Positions 1 to 12,321 are shown, numbered from the stretch's first letter. The stretch: DNA of 30,199 bases from Planctomycetota bacterium (GCA_023430365.1 JAEZAS010000021.1:1-30199); one strand, 5' to 3'. Translations and numbers: made by a program. Notes: generated by a model not told the origin, from the letters alone.

Positions 1-1
1 C

Positions 2-2725
2 GACGACGCAATGCTGCTCGCCTGGGACCTGCGCGACAACGGCGCCATGCGGATCGGGTTGCCCCATCGCTATTTGAAAGTGGGCCTGCAGGCGTACGAC
101 GAGCAAGGGTCGCCCCCTTGGGCCACGGTCCGGCGGTCCGCCATGTCGGCCCCCGTCAACACCTGGCAGCAAGCGCCCCCGCCGACGGAGCGCTCGATTC
201 GCTGGGAGATGATCGCTGCGGTCAACGATCTGCCCCCCGAGCAGACGCTCGAGCTGACACGGCAATTACGCTTCTTTCACCAGCGGCAGGTTTCGCCCCT
301 GCTCGAATGGGCCGAAGCGACCGCCCAGCGTGAATCGACGCAGCGCAATCGATCGCAGGGCATCGCTGTGATGAAAGACGGCTGGCGGCATCCGCTGATC
401 GAGGACCTGAGCAAGGAGACCTACAACCTGCTGAGCGAAATGCAGGCGGTGCTCGATAGCGAAGCCTGGGACGACGCAGCACGCTTGGTCACGTCGGTCG
501 ATCCCGAAGGAGCGCCCGGCCTGGCTCCCTACCAACGCGATCGCGACCTGCTGGTCTCGGTTCCCGTCGCGGTGCGGTTGATGTTGGCGGACTATCCCGA
601 TCTGAAGCAAGCGCTTGGCGAGCGGTTTGCGGCGCTGGCGCGGCTGCGACTGAACCGCGCAATGTCGGCGGGGGATTGGTCGGAAGTGGAACTGGCCGCC
701 GTGCAGTTCTCGGGGACGGCGGAGGCGGCCGACGCTCATAGCTGGCTCGGCGATCGGGCCCTGGCGAGTGGTTGGTTTGAGCGAGCCATCGTCGAGTACG
801 AACGAGCCGCTGAATTGCAACCCAACCTGACCGCCGAACTCTCGCCGCGAATTCGCCTGGCGGCGGCCATGCTCGGTCGCGACGTCGGTCAGCCGGTGAC
901 GGGGCCGGTTTCCTTCGGAGAGATGCGGATGGAAGCCGCTCAGTTCGAGTCGCTCGTCGGCGAGATGCGCAGCCGCGGCAACACCGGAATCAGCCAGGCG
1001 TCAGCGGTCGTCGCAGCAACGCAAACGAACGTTCCACCGCCGGCTGGGTTCACTGCGACGCAGCGGAGCCGGCTCGACGGTCCCACCGGAGACAAGCCAG
1101 CCGAAGAAGTCGGCCGGCGAACGAACCAGTTCCGGGTTCCCTGGCCCGACCGGCAATTGTCGGTCTCCGTCGAAGGGGACCTGATGTATGTGAGCAACCG
1201 GTTCCAGGTGGCCGCTTACAAGCTGAGCGACGGCCAGCGTGTCTGGCAAAGCCAGCAGCCCGAAGGGACGATGCAGCGAGCCCAGCAGTTCGCCCTGATC
1301 CAGATGCGGCCGCTCGTCACGAGCCAGCACATCTATGTGCGGATGCTGTACACCGAGAACCCGCTGCTCGTGTGCCTGGAGAAGTCGAGCGGCAAGACCC
1401 TCTGGACGACGAAACTGAGCGAGAAGGAGTTTTTTGTCAGCGATCCGCTCGTAGTTCGCGGCCAGCTCGGGGCGCTGAGCATTCAACTGCTCGAAGGTCA
1501 GGAAGGCTTGCTGCGATGGAACATCCTCGATGCGGAATCGGGTGAAGTGCAATCGCAGCGCGACCTGATCCGCCTGCGCAATACTTGGGGAGCACGGGCC
1601 TGCTGCGAGGTGGCGGAGGTTGAGGACGCTCTGGTCGCGGCGATCGGTGGAGCGACGATCGCCTTCGATCCGCAGGGCCGGCTGCAATGGGTGCGGCGGC
1701 AGGTCGTTGTACCCGCCGACGAAGACCCGCGGTGGATTCTGCAACGCTACCAGCCACCACTGCTGGTTGGCGAGCGGCTGTATCTCGCCCAGCCGGGCGT
1801 GCGGACGGTCGAATGCGTCGATGCGCGAACGGGAGCGGGGCACTGGAGCGTCACGCTGCCCGACGTGCTGGGCATCGTGGGGGCCGCGAAGGACCTGCTG
1901 GTCGTTCGCACCGAGCGAGACTTTCGTGGGCTGGACCTGGCGACCGGCGACGTTCGCTGGCGGCGGGCGATCGACAATGTTTATCCATGGCAGATTCTCT
2001 CGGACTCGTCGTTGCTTGTTGCCACGTGGGAACCGTCGCCCGACAACGAGAAGCAATTGCAAACGCGGCTCGTGTGGCTCGATCCCGCGGATGGCCAGGA
2101 GAAGGCGTCGGCCGTCGTTCCGCAGCTGGCTGATGCTGACCCGAAGCTGGGGCCGCTGGTGGGCGTGGGGGAGCGGATTTGGACTTTCTTTGGCAAGGGG
2201 CAGCACGAACCGACGCGCGAGGTCGTCGAGCTGACGCCGAGCGGACCCGCCGAGCCAGCACGCCAGGAAACGTCGCTCGCCGCTTGGCAGAGCTGCCCAT
2301 TTCCGGTTGCATCGGCCGCCCGCAGCAAGGTCCCCACGTGGACGCTGGTGAGCGCAATGGGGGGCGACAAAACGGGATTGGTCACTGACGTGCACGGCGA
2401 GAAGGATGCCGTCGGCACACGCTCGCAATCGGGTTGGCCGACGACCTGGGCGCGGCGGATTTCGCTTCCCGAGGACAACAAGCGGCGACTGCGGCTGCGG
2501 GTGGGAACCGACCCGGGCATGCAGTGGAAACTGCACGTGCAGGTCGGCGAGCAGACGGTTCAAGAGCTGGAGATCAAGGACGAGACCCATCCCGACCGCT
2601 GGAAGAACCTCGAGATCGATCTCTCCCCCGCGGCCGGCAAGGACGGCTGGCTGACGGTGTCGGCCGTTCATAGCGGGGGGAATCCTTCGCCGCTGTATTG
2701 GAAGACGCTCGAACTGGTCGACTGA
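2..2725 (+). CDS. PQQ-like beta-propeller repeat protein, 3' part (5' end outside window)
   Basis: The frame is open to the left edge with no stop, and the first ATG (11) lies in sequence that reads as protein interior (DDAMLLAWDL), so this is the C-terminal 907 residues of a longer protein. A TPR-like helical pair (SWLGDRALASGWFERAIVEY) lies near nt 740-830. From about nt 1135 to 2150 come repeated propeller blades of the PQQ-like type, recognisable by aromatic strands after a Gly-rich turn: AYKLSDGQRVWQ, CLEKSSGKTLWTT, CVDARTGAGHWSV, GLDLATGDVRWRR. The last ~100 residues look like a beta-sandwich. Planctomycetes have many such secreted or periplasmic proteins, whose propellers may be structural and need not bind PQQ. 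No catalytic residues can be assigned and the substrate is unknown. It could also be called an outer-membrane assembly BamB-like repeat protein, but only at the fold level. A terminator-like hairpin follows the TGA. Confidence 0.8.
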   Translation, partial: DDAMLLAWDLRDNGAMRIGLPHRYLKVGLQAYDEQGSPPWATVRRSAMSAPVNTWQQAPPPTERSIRWEMIAAVNDLPPEQTLELTRQLRFFHQRQVSPLLEWAEATAQRESTQRNRSQGIAVMKDGWRHPLIEDLSKETYNLLSEMQAVLDSEAWDDAARLVTSVDPEGAPGLAPYQRDRDLLVSVPVAVRLMLADYPDLKQALGERFAALARLRLNRAMSAGDWSEVELAAVQFSGTAEAADAHSWLGDRALASGWFERAIVEYERAAELQPNLTAELSPRIRLAAAMLGRDVGQPVTGPVSFGEMRMEAAQFESLVGEMRSRGNTGISQASAVVAATQTNVPPPAGFTATQRSRLDGPTGDKPAEEVGRRTNQFRVPWPDRQLSVSVEGDLMYVSNRFQVAAYKLSDGQRVWQSQQPEGTMQRAQQFALIQMRPLVTSQHIYVRMLYTENPLLVCLEKSSGKTLWTTKLSEKEFFVSDPLVVRGQLGALSIQLLEGQEGLLRWNILDAESGEVQSQRDLIRLRNTWGARACCEVAEVEDALVAAIGGATIAFDPQGRLQWVRRQVVVPADEDPRWILQRYQPPLLVGERLYLAQPGVRTVECVDARTGAGHWSVTLPDVLGIVGAAKDLLVVRTERDFRGLDLATGDVRWRRAIDNVYPWQILSDSSLLVATWEPSPDNEKQLQTRLVWLDPADGQEKASAVVPQLADADPKLGPLVGVGERIWTFFGKGQHEPTREVVELTPSGPAEPARQETSLAAWQSCPFPVASAARSKVPTWTLVSAMGGDKTGLVTDVHGEKDAVGTRSQSGWPTTWARRISLPEDNKRRLRLRVGTDPGMQWKLHVQVGEQTVQELEIKDETHPDRWKNLEIDLSPAAGKDGWLTVSAVHSGGNPSPLYWKTLELVD

Positions 2726-2730
2726 TCGAG

Positions 2731-2757
2731 GGCGGCTTCCTTTTAGCCTCGCCTTTT
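2731..2757 (+). terminator. Candidate intrinsic terminator after the PQQ-repeat gene
   Basis: Five bases after the TGA, GGCGGCT (2731-2737) can pair with AGCC (2745-2748) and GCC (2751-2753) across a 2-nt bulge, with a 7-nt loop. TTTT follows at 2754-2757. The stem is short and the U-run is only four bases, so the call is tentative. Its position between a stop codon and a strong new promoter is what supports it. Confidence 0.4.
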
Positions 2758-2798
2758 GGGGCGGTCTGGGATGAACCCCATGTCCCGAAACTCGCCGC

Positions 2799-2827
2799 TT
2801 GACAAGTATTTAATAGTTTCTTATAAT
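2799..2827 (+). promoter_or_regulatory. Perfect consensus sigma-70-type promoter
   Basis: TTGACA at 2799-2804 and TATAAT at 2822-2827 are separated by exactly 17 bp, all matching the housekeeping consensus. The predicted start of transcription is near 2834. The element stands in a locally AT-rich patch in otherwise GC-rich DNA. The first supported coding start downstream is 3501, so the transcript would have a leader of roughly 670 nt or be an independent RNA. Confidence 0.75.
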
Positions 2828-2833
2828 ACACCC

Positions 2834-3500
2834 AGATCTCCCTCGCCTGGATTTTCGGGCGTGGGCCGTTTGCTGCTGCGCAGTTGGAAGCGACAGAGAA
2901 CGCGGGCGGGGCGGCGTTCTTTGACAATCGGGTGGCTGAATACGAGTGATAGGCGGAGCTGTTGTCCGACGGCGAGGTGTTGTGAACGGATGGAGGCCGT
3001 TTGCCGTAACCGGTGTACTCCCAGAGAGTTCCGCCATTCAGGGCGGTTGCGCTAGCTGTTGTATTTTCAGTGCGAGTGTTCGGAGCGGTTGTGCGAAGCC
3101 CCTCGCCGAATGGGCCGAGCGTAAGTGTTGTGAAAAGCTGTTGTGCAGCAGCGACTCGCGGCTGTTGTGCGGCTGCGCAAGGGGTTGTGAAGCCGGAGAG
3201 GCGTTTTGGCGCAAACCATTTCAGGGAACCCCCTTCCGCGAAAACAACCACTTGAGTTATGTATTGTATTTCGAAGAGGCAGCAGGCTGGAAGTCTGATT
3301 GCGACGAGGCAGCGGATCTGTTGTAGAACCCGTGCGGCACAGCCGGCGAATTTCCCCTGCCGTAAGGCTACGTAGGCCCGCCGATTTGTTGTCAAACGGC
3401 TTCGGGCCGAGTAGTCTCAAGGATTCCTGCCGGCCTGGCCCTTCCTTATTCGCTGCGGCGGCTATCTGCCTGCGTGCCGCAAGCTCCTTGGGATTTGAAG
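2834..3500 (+). other. Long untranslated leader or non-coding RNA region
   Basis: No convincing gene lies between the promoter near 2799 and the signal-peptide start at 3501. Short open frames here (for example 2946-3326) have no good ribosome site and no recognisable domain. Local hairpins can be drawn: CGGA/TCCG at 2954-2968, AACGG/CCGTT at 2985-3001, and TGCGGC (3454-3459) with GCCGCA (3476-3481), enclosing an inner GGC/GCC, 20 nt before the start codon. No known riboswitch, tmRNA, RNase P, SRP or 6S signature was recognised. The most unusual feature is the repeated GTTGT motif, listed separately. The region is either a structured 5' leader of the haem protein mRNA or a separate small RNA. 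Confidence 0.45.
2961..3392 (+). repeat. Cluster of ten same-strand GTTGT motifs
   Basis: GTTGT starts at 2961, 2979, 3058, 3088, 3127, 3140, 3164, 3184, 3320 and 3388. Six copies extend to GTTGTG (2979, 3088, 3127, 3140, 3164, 3184) and several are preceded by GCT or GT. The reverse complement ACAAC was seen once (3244). Spacing is irregular (13 to 136 bp). Some copies sit in a potential small hairpin loop, such as GCTG-TTGTG-CAGC at 3138-3150. A further copy (3505) lies just inside the next gene. The density is far above chance for a 5-mer in about 430 bp; the function is unknown. Confidence 0.6.
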
Positions 3501-6500
3501 ATGCGTTGTCCGTTTGTTTGTCGGTGTGCGCTCGTTTTGTTTTTCGTGTCGCCCCTGCCCTGCTTTGCCGTTCCCGGCCAAGAGGTTCCGCCGCCGACCG
3601 AGGCGACGATTGCCGCGGCCTCGAACGAGGGTGAGCAGGCCCTGGGGGGCTTCAAAGTTCCTGAGAGCCTGAAAGGGGAACTGGTCGCCGCCGAGCCGCT
3701 GCTGGCCAATCCGGTGGCCTTCTACGTGGACAACCAGGGGCGGATTTTCGTCTGCGAAACGTTCCGCCAGGGCAAGGGTGTCGAGGACAACCGCGGCCAC
3801 GACCACTGGCTGAACGATGACCTGGCGGCGATGACCGTCGAGGACCGCCTCGCCTACATCAAAAAGCACCTCGGCGAAAAGGCAGCCGACTATACGAAGC
3901 ACGACGATCGGATTCGCCTGCTCGAAGACACCGACGGCGACGGCAAGGCCGACAAGGCGACCGTGTTTGCCGATCGGTTCAATGACATCCTCGATGGGAC
4001 CGGCGCCGGAGTCCTCTTTCACCAGGGGAATGTCTACTACACCAACATTCCGCACCTCTGGCTGCTGCAGGACAAGAACAACGACGGCAAGGCCGACGTG
4101 CGTGAGTCGCTGCACTATGGCTACGGCGTGCGTTTCGCCTTCCGCGGCCACGACATGCACGGGCTGGTGATCGGTCCCGACGGCCGGCTGTACTTCAGCA
4201 TCGGCGATCGTGGTCTGAACGTAAAAACCAAGGAAGGCAAGAAGCTCGTGAATCCCGAATCGGGGGCCGTGCTGCGTTGCGAGTTGGATGGATCGAACCT
4301 GGAGATCTTTGCGACCGGCCTGCGGAATCCGCAGGAGCTGGCGTTCGACAACTACGGCAACTTGTTCACCGGCGACAACAACAGCGATAGCGGCGACCAG
4401 GCTCGCTGGGTGTATGTGGTCGAAGGGGGCGATACGGGTTGGCGGATGGCGTATCAATACCTGCCCGATCGCGGACCGTTCAATCGTGAGAAGATCTGGC
4501 ATCCGCAGCACGAAGGCCAGCCGGCCTACATCGTGCCGCCGATCGTGAACTTTGCGAGCGGCCCGTCGGGACTCGCCCACTATCCGGGCGTTGGCTTGCC
4601 GGAGCATTTTGCCGATCGGTTCTTTCTCTGCGATTTCCGCGGCGGACCGAGCAACAGCGGCGTGCGGACGTTTCGCGTGAAGCCCAAGGGGGCGTCGTTC
4701 GAGATGGTCGATGCCGAGGAAACTCTGTGGAGCGTCCTGGCGACCGATGTCGACTTTGGGCCCGATGGAGCGATCTACCTAAGCGACTGGGTGAACGGCT
4801 GGAACGGCGAAGGCAAAGGCCGCATCTATCGGTTCTCGACGAAGGACAAATCGACCGCGGCAGCCGTGAAGGAACTGAAGCAACTGCTGCGAGAAGGCTT
4901 TGACAAGCGTTCGCCGGACGAACTGGTGAAACTGCTGTCGCATGCCGATCGTCGCGTTCGGCAGGGAGCTCAGTTTGCCTTGGTCGAGAAGCAAGCGAGT
5001 GATCTGCTCGCTCAGGTGGCGGCGAAGAGCGACAACCAACTTGCCCGGCTGCATGCGGTTTGGGGAATTGGTCAACTCGCCCGACGGAGTTCGCAGCCTG
5101 CCGAGGCGGCGAAGCCCGTGCTGGCTTTGCTCGGAGACGCGGACGCTGAAGTGCGAGCCCAGGCCGCGAAAGTCGCCGGCGAAACCAAGGCGAAATCGCA
5201 GTACGCAGCGCTGGTCGAATTGCTTCAGGATGAAAGCCCGCGAGTGCGATACTTTGCGGCCGTCAGCCTTGGACAGATTGGGCAGAGGGATGCGATCCCA
5301 GCGCTGCTAAGCGCGCTCGACGAGAATGCCAATGCGGATGCTGTGCTGCGACATGGTTACGTGATGGGGTTGGTCGGCTCTGCCGGCAGTGAAGAGGCAT
5401 TGGCCGAGGCCATTGGTCACGACAGTGCCGCGGCCCGGCTGGGCGTGGTGCTCGCGCTGCGGCGGCTGAAGTCGGACAAGGTCGCTCAATTGCTCAATGA
5501 CAGCGATCCGCTCGTTGTTGTGGAGGCGGCGCGGGCGATTCATGACAAGCCGATCGAAGTGGCGCTGCCGCAACTGGCCGCGCTGATTAATCGGCCGACG
5601 ACCGACGACGCTTTGCTGCGACGGGTACTCAACGCCAACTTCCGACTCGGCACTCCCGAGGCGGCTGCAGCGGTGGCCGCTTATGCTGCCAACGCGGATG
5701 CTCCGGAAACTCTCCGGATTGAGGCGCTACAGATGCTCGGCGATTGGGCCAAGCCTTCGCCGCGAGATCGCGTGCTGGGAATGTGGCGGCCGCTGGCCGA
5801 TCGGCCGACGGAAATCGCCGTCAGCGCGATGAAGCCGGTGCTGCCGGGGTTGTTTACCGGATCACAGAAGGTGCGGGCCGAAGCCGCCAAAGTGGCCGCC
5901 GATCTTGGCATTCAGGAAGTCGGTCCGGCGCTGCTCTCGCTGACTCAAGATTCATCGATGCCCGGCAAGGTCAGGGGCGAAGCGCTCGTGGCTCTCGTCT
6001 CGCTCAAAGACGCCAAGGCAGAGGGGGCGGTTGCCGCCGGCTTGAAGGATGGCGACTCGTACGTGCGAGCCGCGGCTAGGACTGCTCTAACAATGCTGAA
6101 GCCTGCCGACGCGGTGGCTCCGCTCAAAGAGGCTGTTTTCGACGGTGACAAGATCGAGCGGCAGCAGGCCCTTGCAACGCTTGCCCAATTCACCCAGCCG
6201 GGGACCGATGAGATCGTATCGCAAGCTCTCGACAAGCTTCTGGAAGGAAAACTGCCCGTCGATACGCATCTCGACCTGATCGAAGCTGCCCGACAGCGAT
6301 CGGCGAAGGAGATCAAGGACAAACTGGCGCGCTACGACGCCAGCCGGTCGAAGGACGATCCGCTCGCGAGCTTCCAGGAGTGCCTGGAGGGTGGCGACAT
6401 CGAGAACGGCCGGAAGATTTTCTTCGAGCGGGCTCAGGTTTCGTGCGTTCGCTGCCACAAGGTGAACGAAACGGGAGGCGACGTGGGACCGGAGCTCTCG

Positions 6501-6809
6501 AAGATCGCTCAGCAGAAGCAGCGATCGTACTTGCTCGAGGCGGTTGTCCTGCCGAACAAGACGATTGCCAAGAACTTCGAGACCGCCGTGCTCCTCGACG
6601 TGGAAGGCCGGGTGCATACCGGCATCGTGAAGTATGAGGACAATGAGCGGATCGATCTGATGACCGCCGAGGCGAAGCTGATCAGCGTGGCCAAGGAGGA
6701 CATCGAGGAGCGGAAGGAGGGGAAGTCGGCGATGCCCGAAGACCTGACCAAGCACCTCAACCGAAGCGAACTGCGAGACCTGGTGGAGTTTCTCTCAAAC
6801 TTGAAGTAG
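3501..6809 (+). CDS. PVC-type haem-binding CxxCH protein with dehydrogenase-like propeller and HEAT repeats
   Basis: This is a 1102-residue exported protein. The ATG at 3501 was chosen because it opens directly into a signal peptide (MRCPFVCRCALVLFFVSPLP); a GTG at 3474 in the same frame would bury it. Residues about 40-440 match the Pirellula/Verrucomicrobium membrane-bound dehydrogenase N-terminal type (a sorbosone/glucose-dehydrogenase-like propeller). Two Ca-loop-like motifs sit inside it, DTDGDGKAD (143-151) and DKNNDGKAD (191-199). Residues about 465-950 are HEAT-like helical repeats. The C-terminus is the PVC-type cytochrome c domain with CVRCH at 982-986, the covalent haem c site, followed by the typical GGDVGPELS and LPNKTIAKNFE segments. 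It probably oxidises a sugar or similar compound outside the cytoplasmic membrane and passes electrons through the haem; the substrate is not visible. The metallopeptidase-like gene follows after 39 bp, probably in the same transcript. Confidence 0.9.
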   Translation: MRCPFVCRCALVLFFVSPLPCFAVPGQEVPPPTEATIAAASNEGEQALGGFKVPESLKGELVAAEPLLANPVAFYVDNQGRIFVCETFRQGKGVEDNRGHDHWLNDDLAAMTVEDRLAYIKKHLGEKAADYTKHDDRIRLLEDTDGDGKADKATVFADRFNDILDGTGAGVLFHQGNVYYTNIPHLWLLQDKNNDGKADVRESLHYGYGVRFAFRGHDMHGLVIGPDGRLYFSIGDRGLNVKTKEGKKLVNPESGAVLRCELDGSNLEIFATGLRNPQELAFDNYGNLFTGDNNSDSGDQARWVYVVEGGDTGWRMAYQYLPDRGPFNREKIWHPQHEGQPAYIVPPIVNFASGPSGLAHYPGVGLPEHFADRFFLCDFRGGPSNSGVRTFRVKPKGASFEMVDAEETLWSVLATDVDFGPDGAIYLSDWVNGWNGEGKGRIYRFSTKDKSTAAAVKELKQLLREGFDKRSPDELVKLLSHADRRVRQGAQFALVEKQASDLLAQVAAKSDNQLARLHAVWGIGQLARRSSQPAEAAKPVLALLGDADAEVRAQAAKVAGETKAKSQYAALVELLQDESPRVRYFAAVSLGQIGQRDAIPALLSALDENANADAVLRHGYVMGLVGSAGSEEALAEAIGHDSAAARLGVVLALRRLKSDKVAQLLNDSDPLVVVEAARAIHDKPIEVALPQLAALINRPTTDDALLRRVLNANFRLGTPEAAAAVAAYAANADAPETLRIEALQMLGDWAKPSPRDRVLGMWRPLADRPTEIAVSAMKPVLPGLFTGSQKVRAEAAKVAADLGIQEVGPALLSLTQDSSMPGKVRGEALVALVSLKDAKAEGAVAAGLKDGDSYVRAAARTALTMLKPADAVAPLKEAVFDGDKIERQQALATLAQFTQPGTDEIVSQALDKLLEGKLPVDTHLDLIEAARQRSAKEIKDKLARYDASRSKDDPLASFQECLEGGDIENGRKIFFERAQVSCVRCHKVNETGGDVGPELSKIAQQKQRSYLLEAVVLPNKTIAKNFETAVLLDVEGRVHTGIVKYEDNERIDLMTAEAKLISVAKEDIEERKEGKSAMPEDLTKHLNRSELRDLVEFLSNLK

Positions 6810-6848
6810 CAGTGCGATTGAGACGCACCAACTGCTGGAGAGCGTGCG

Positions 6849-7625
6849 ATGCGAGCAATGCGGAGCTGGGCACCCGCCACATGGCTGGGCGCGGTGATGG
6901 CGATCGGCATTGTTTCGTTAAGCATTGCCGCCGAGGGGAGCCCGAAGCAGCCGACCGCCCCTCCGGTCGATCAGTACCGCATCGAGTCGCTCGAGGGCTG
7001 GACCTGTCATGTCAGCCCAAAACTCTACGAGAAGGAGCACGAGGAACTCCGGCAACAGACGCTCCGGCTGGTGGGCAACCAGCTCTACTCGATTCGGCTG
7101 CTGGTCGCTGAAGATCGGCTTCGCGAGCTCACGAAGGTGCCGCTGTGGATCGATCTCGATTCACCGCTGCGGAATTTGCAGTATCACCCGAGCCGCGACT
7201 GGTTGGTGCAGCACGGGCATCACGGCGAGATGGCCAAGGCGGTGCACCTGCCCGATGCCAGGTACTTCGTGAGCCCTCGCCACACGAACGAGCAACCGTG
7301 GGCGATCCTGCACGAGTTGGCCCACGCCTACCACGACCGCGTGCTTGGGTTCGATCATCGCGAGATCGAAGAAGCCCACGAGCGGGTGAAGAAGGAAGGA
7401 CTCTACGATAGCGTCCTGCACGTCGTGGGGGATGAGCGTAAGCATTACGCGCTCACCAACCACAAGGAGTTCTTCGCCGAGATGACCGAGGCTTATATCG
7501 GGACGAACGATTTCTTTCCGTTTGTCCGAGGCGAACTCAAACGCCACGACAAGGCGACGTTCGAGCTGCTGCAAGAAATATGGGGCGAGGTCGGACAGCG
7601 CCGCTCGCCCCAAGAATCGCAGTAG
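6849..7625 (+). CDS. Secreted zinc metallopeptidase-like protein (anthrax lethal factor-type fold)
   Basis: 258 residues. The ATG at 6849 has GGAG at 6837-6840 with 8 nt spacing; a second ATG at 6858 is also possible. An N-terminal hydrophobic segment (residues 11-28, ending SIAAEG) is a signal peptide. The zinc site HELAH is at 155-159, and a downstream NHKEFFAEMTEAYIG segment (204-218) gives the likely third ligand (E211 or E214). This combination resembles the ATLF/M34-like peptidase-fold family found in many non-pathogens, so no toxin role is implied. No other domain is present and the substrate is unknown. It lies 39 bp after the haem-dehydrogenase gene on the same strand, suggesting co-expression. 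It ends 27 bp from the oppositely oriented DUF1080 gene; no clear terminator was seen there. Confidence 0.8.
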   Translation: MRAMRSWAPATWLGAVMAIGIVSLSIAAEGSPKQPTAPPVDQYRIESLEGWTCHVSPKLYEKEHEELRQQTLRLVGNQLYSIRLLVAEDRLRELTKVPLWIDLDSPLRNLQYHPSRDWLVQHGHHGEMAKAVHLPDARYFVSPRHTNEQPWAILHELAHAYHDRVLGFDHREIEEAHERVKKEGLYDSVLHVVGDERKHYALTNHKEFFAEMTEAYIGTNDFFPFVRGELKRHDKATFELLQEIWGEVGQRRSPQESQ

Positions 7626-7652
7626 ACCACAGAGTTGGAGCCGTGGGCCGGA

Positions 7653-8609
7653 CTATTCCGGCTTCTTCTCGTCGGCTGGCTTTTCCTCGGACTTCTGTTC
7701 TTCCGACGGCTTGTCGTCTTTTTTCTCGTCCGACTTGGCGTCGTCGGACTTCTTGTCGTCCGACTTGTTATACTTTGCCGGCTTGTAGTCGGACTTCTTC
7801 TCTGACGGTTTGTCCTGCTTGTCGTCGGCTGCCTTGTCGTCCTTCTTTTCATCCTTAGGCTGCGGCGGCTGACCGACGAGGGGGTGGACGTTTTCGCGAA
7901 TCCAGATGTTGCGGAACTTCACGGGGTTGCCGTGGAACTGGATGTTCAGGTGATCCTTCTCGGCGTGCTTCGTGTATTTCGGGGCTTCGATGTACGATGT
8001 TCCCCCCGTCAGCTCGTAGTGGTTATGAATCACGACGCCATTGTGGAGCACGGTGACGTAGGCGGGGGACTTCACGCTGCCATCGTCATTGAAACGAGGA
8101 GCGGTAAAGAGTATGTCATAGGTCTGCCATTCGCCCGGCTTGCGCGAGACGTTCACCATCGGCGGCTGCTGCTTATAGACCGCGCCGCACTGACCGTCGA
8201 AGTAGGTCTTGTTTTCGTAGGAGTCGAGGATTTGCACTTCGTAGCGGCCCATCAGATAGATGCCGCTGTTGCCCCGCCCTTGGCCGCTCCCTTTCACTTC
8301 TTCGGGAGTTGCGAACTCTACGTGCAATTGGCAGTCGCCGAATTTTTCCTTGGTTGACAGGCCCCCACCCTTAGCCGTGGCAACGCCGTCCTTCACTTCC
8401 CATTTGTCGCCGCCATTGAAGGCGTCGAGGTTCTCGCCGCCGAAGAGCACGATGGCGTCAGCCGGCGGACCTCCCTGTGGGCCTGGATCGACGACCGGCG
8501 GCTCCGGCCAAATGATGCCACTCTTGTATTCGTCGACCCACCAGGCGGCGGAAACGGTGGCCAGGGACAAAAGGGGAACAACTACGAGAGAGGTACGTAG
8601 CAGGCGCAC
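7653..8609 (-). CDS. DUF1080 (3-keto-disaccharide hydrolase family) secreted protein with charged tail
   Basis: 318 residues. The start is GTG at 8609, supported by AAGGGAG on the minus strand (8619-8625) with 9 nt spacing and by a signal peptide immediately after it (MRLLRTSLVVVPLLSLATVS). Residues about 50-245 are the DUF1080 concanavalin-like beta-sandwich, with family features such as IVLFGGENLDAF, GNSGIYLMGRYEVQILDS and the late NIQFHGNPVKFRNIWIR strand. The family includes 3-keto-disaccharide hydrolases and is expanded in planctomycetes, where it is linked to polysaccharide use; the exact substrate is not predictable. Residues about 250-318 are almost entirely K, D, S, E and P, a low-complexity tail not part of the family fold. 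It starts 88 bp downstream of the dnaE stop on the same strand. Confidence 0.88.
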   Translation of the reverse strand: MRLLRTSLVVVPLLSLATVSAAWWVDEYKSGIIWPEPPVVDPGPQGGPPADAIVLFGGENLDAFNGGDKWEVKDGVATAKGGGLSTKEKFGDCQLHVEFATPEEVKGSGQGRGNSGIYLMGRYEVQILDSYENKTYFDGQCGAVYKQQPPMVNVSRKPGEWQTYDILFTAPRFNDDGSVKSPAYVTVLHNGVVIHNHYELTGGTSYIEAPKYTKHAEKDHLNIQFHGNPVKFRNIWIRENVHPLVGQPPQPKDEKKDDKAADDKQDKPSEKKSDYKPAKYNKSDDKKSDDAKSDEKKDDKPSEEQKSEEKPADEKKPE

Positions 8610-8696
8610 GGCGAGAGACTCCCTTGGAAAACAGGCAAACCAAACACTGTCCGGCCAGCCTAATTGCCGCAGAAGCCTCGCGAAAGAGCCCGCCCC

Positions 8697-12281
<3,585 letters not shown>

Positions 12282-12321
12282 GCTGGCAACAATCCCTGCG
12301 AGGGAAGATTCCTGAGAAAGG

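Noticed and set aside
1001..2671. 556-codon open frame antisense to the PQQ gene
   Set aside because: Typical open antisense frame in GC-rich coding DNA; no domain, no ribosome site, and the sense strand has clear propeller repeats.
2921..2926. Second TTGACA as another promoter
   Set aside because: No -10-like hexamer at 16-18 bp downstream (GAGTGA at 17 bp).
2946..3326. Cys-rich open frame of 126 codons in the leader
   Set aside because: Its paired cysteines come from the TGTTGT motif, which falls in different frames at different copies. No ribosome site, no domain; overlapping frames are equally open.
2961..3392. GTTGT cluster as a CRISPR array or DnaA-box origin
   Set aside because: Spacing is irregular, no conserved repeat of 20 bases or more exists, no cas genes are present, and the motif does not match TTATCCACA; no dnaA or dnaN nearby.
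7647..7662. GCCGG/CCGGC hairpin between the convergent genes as a terminator
   Set aside because: Five-base stem overlapping the DUF1080 stop codon and no T-run on either strand.
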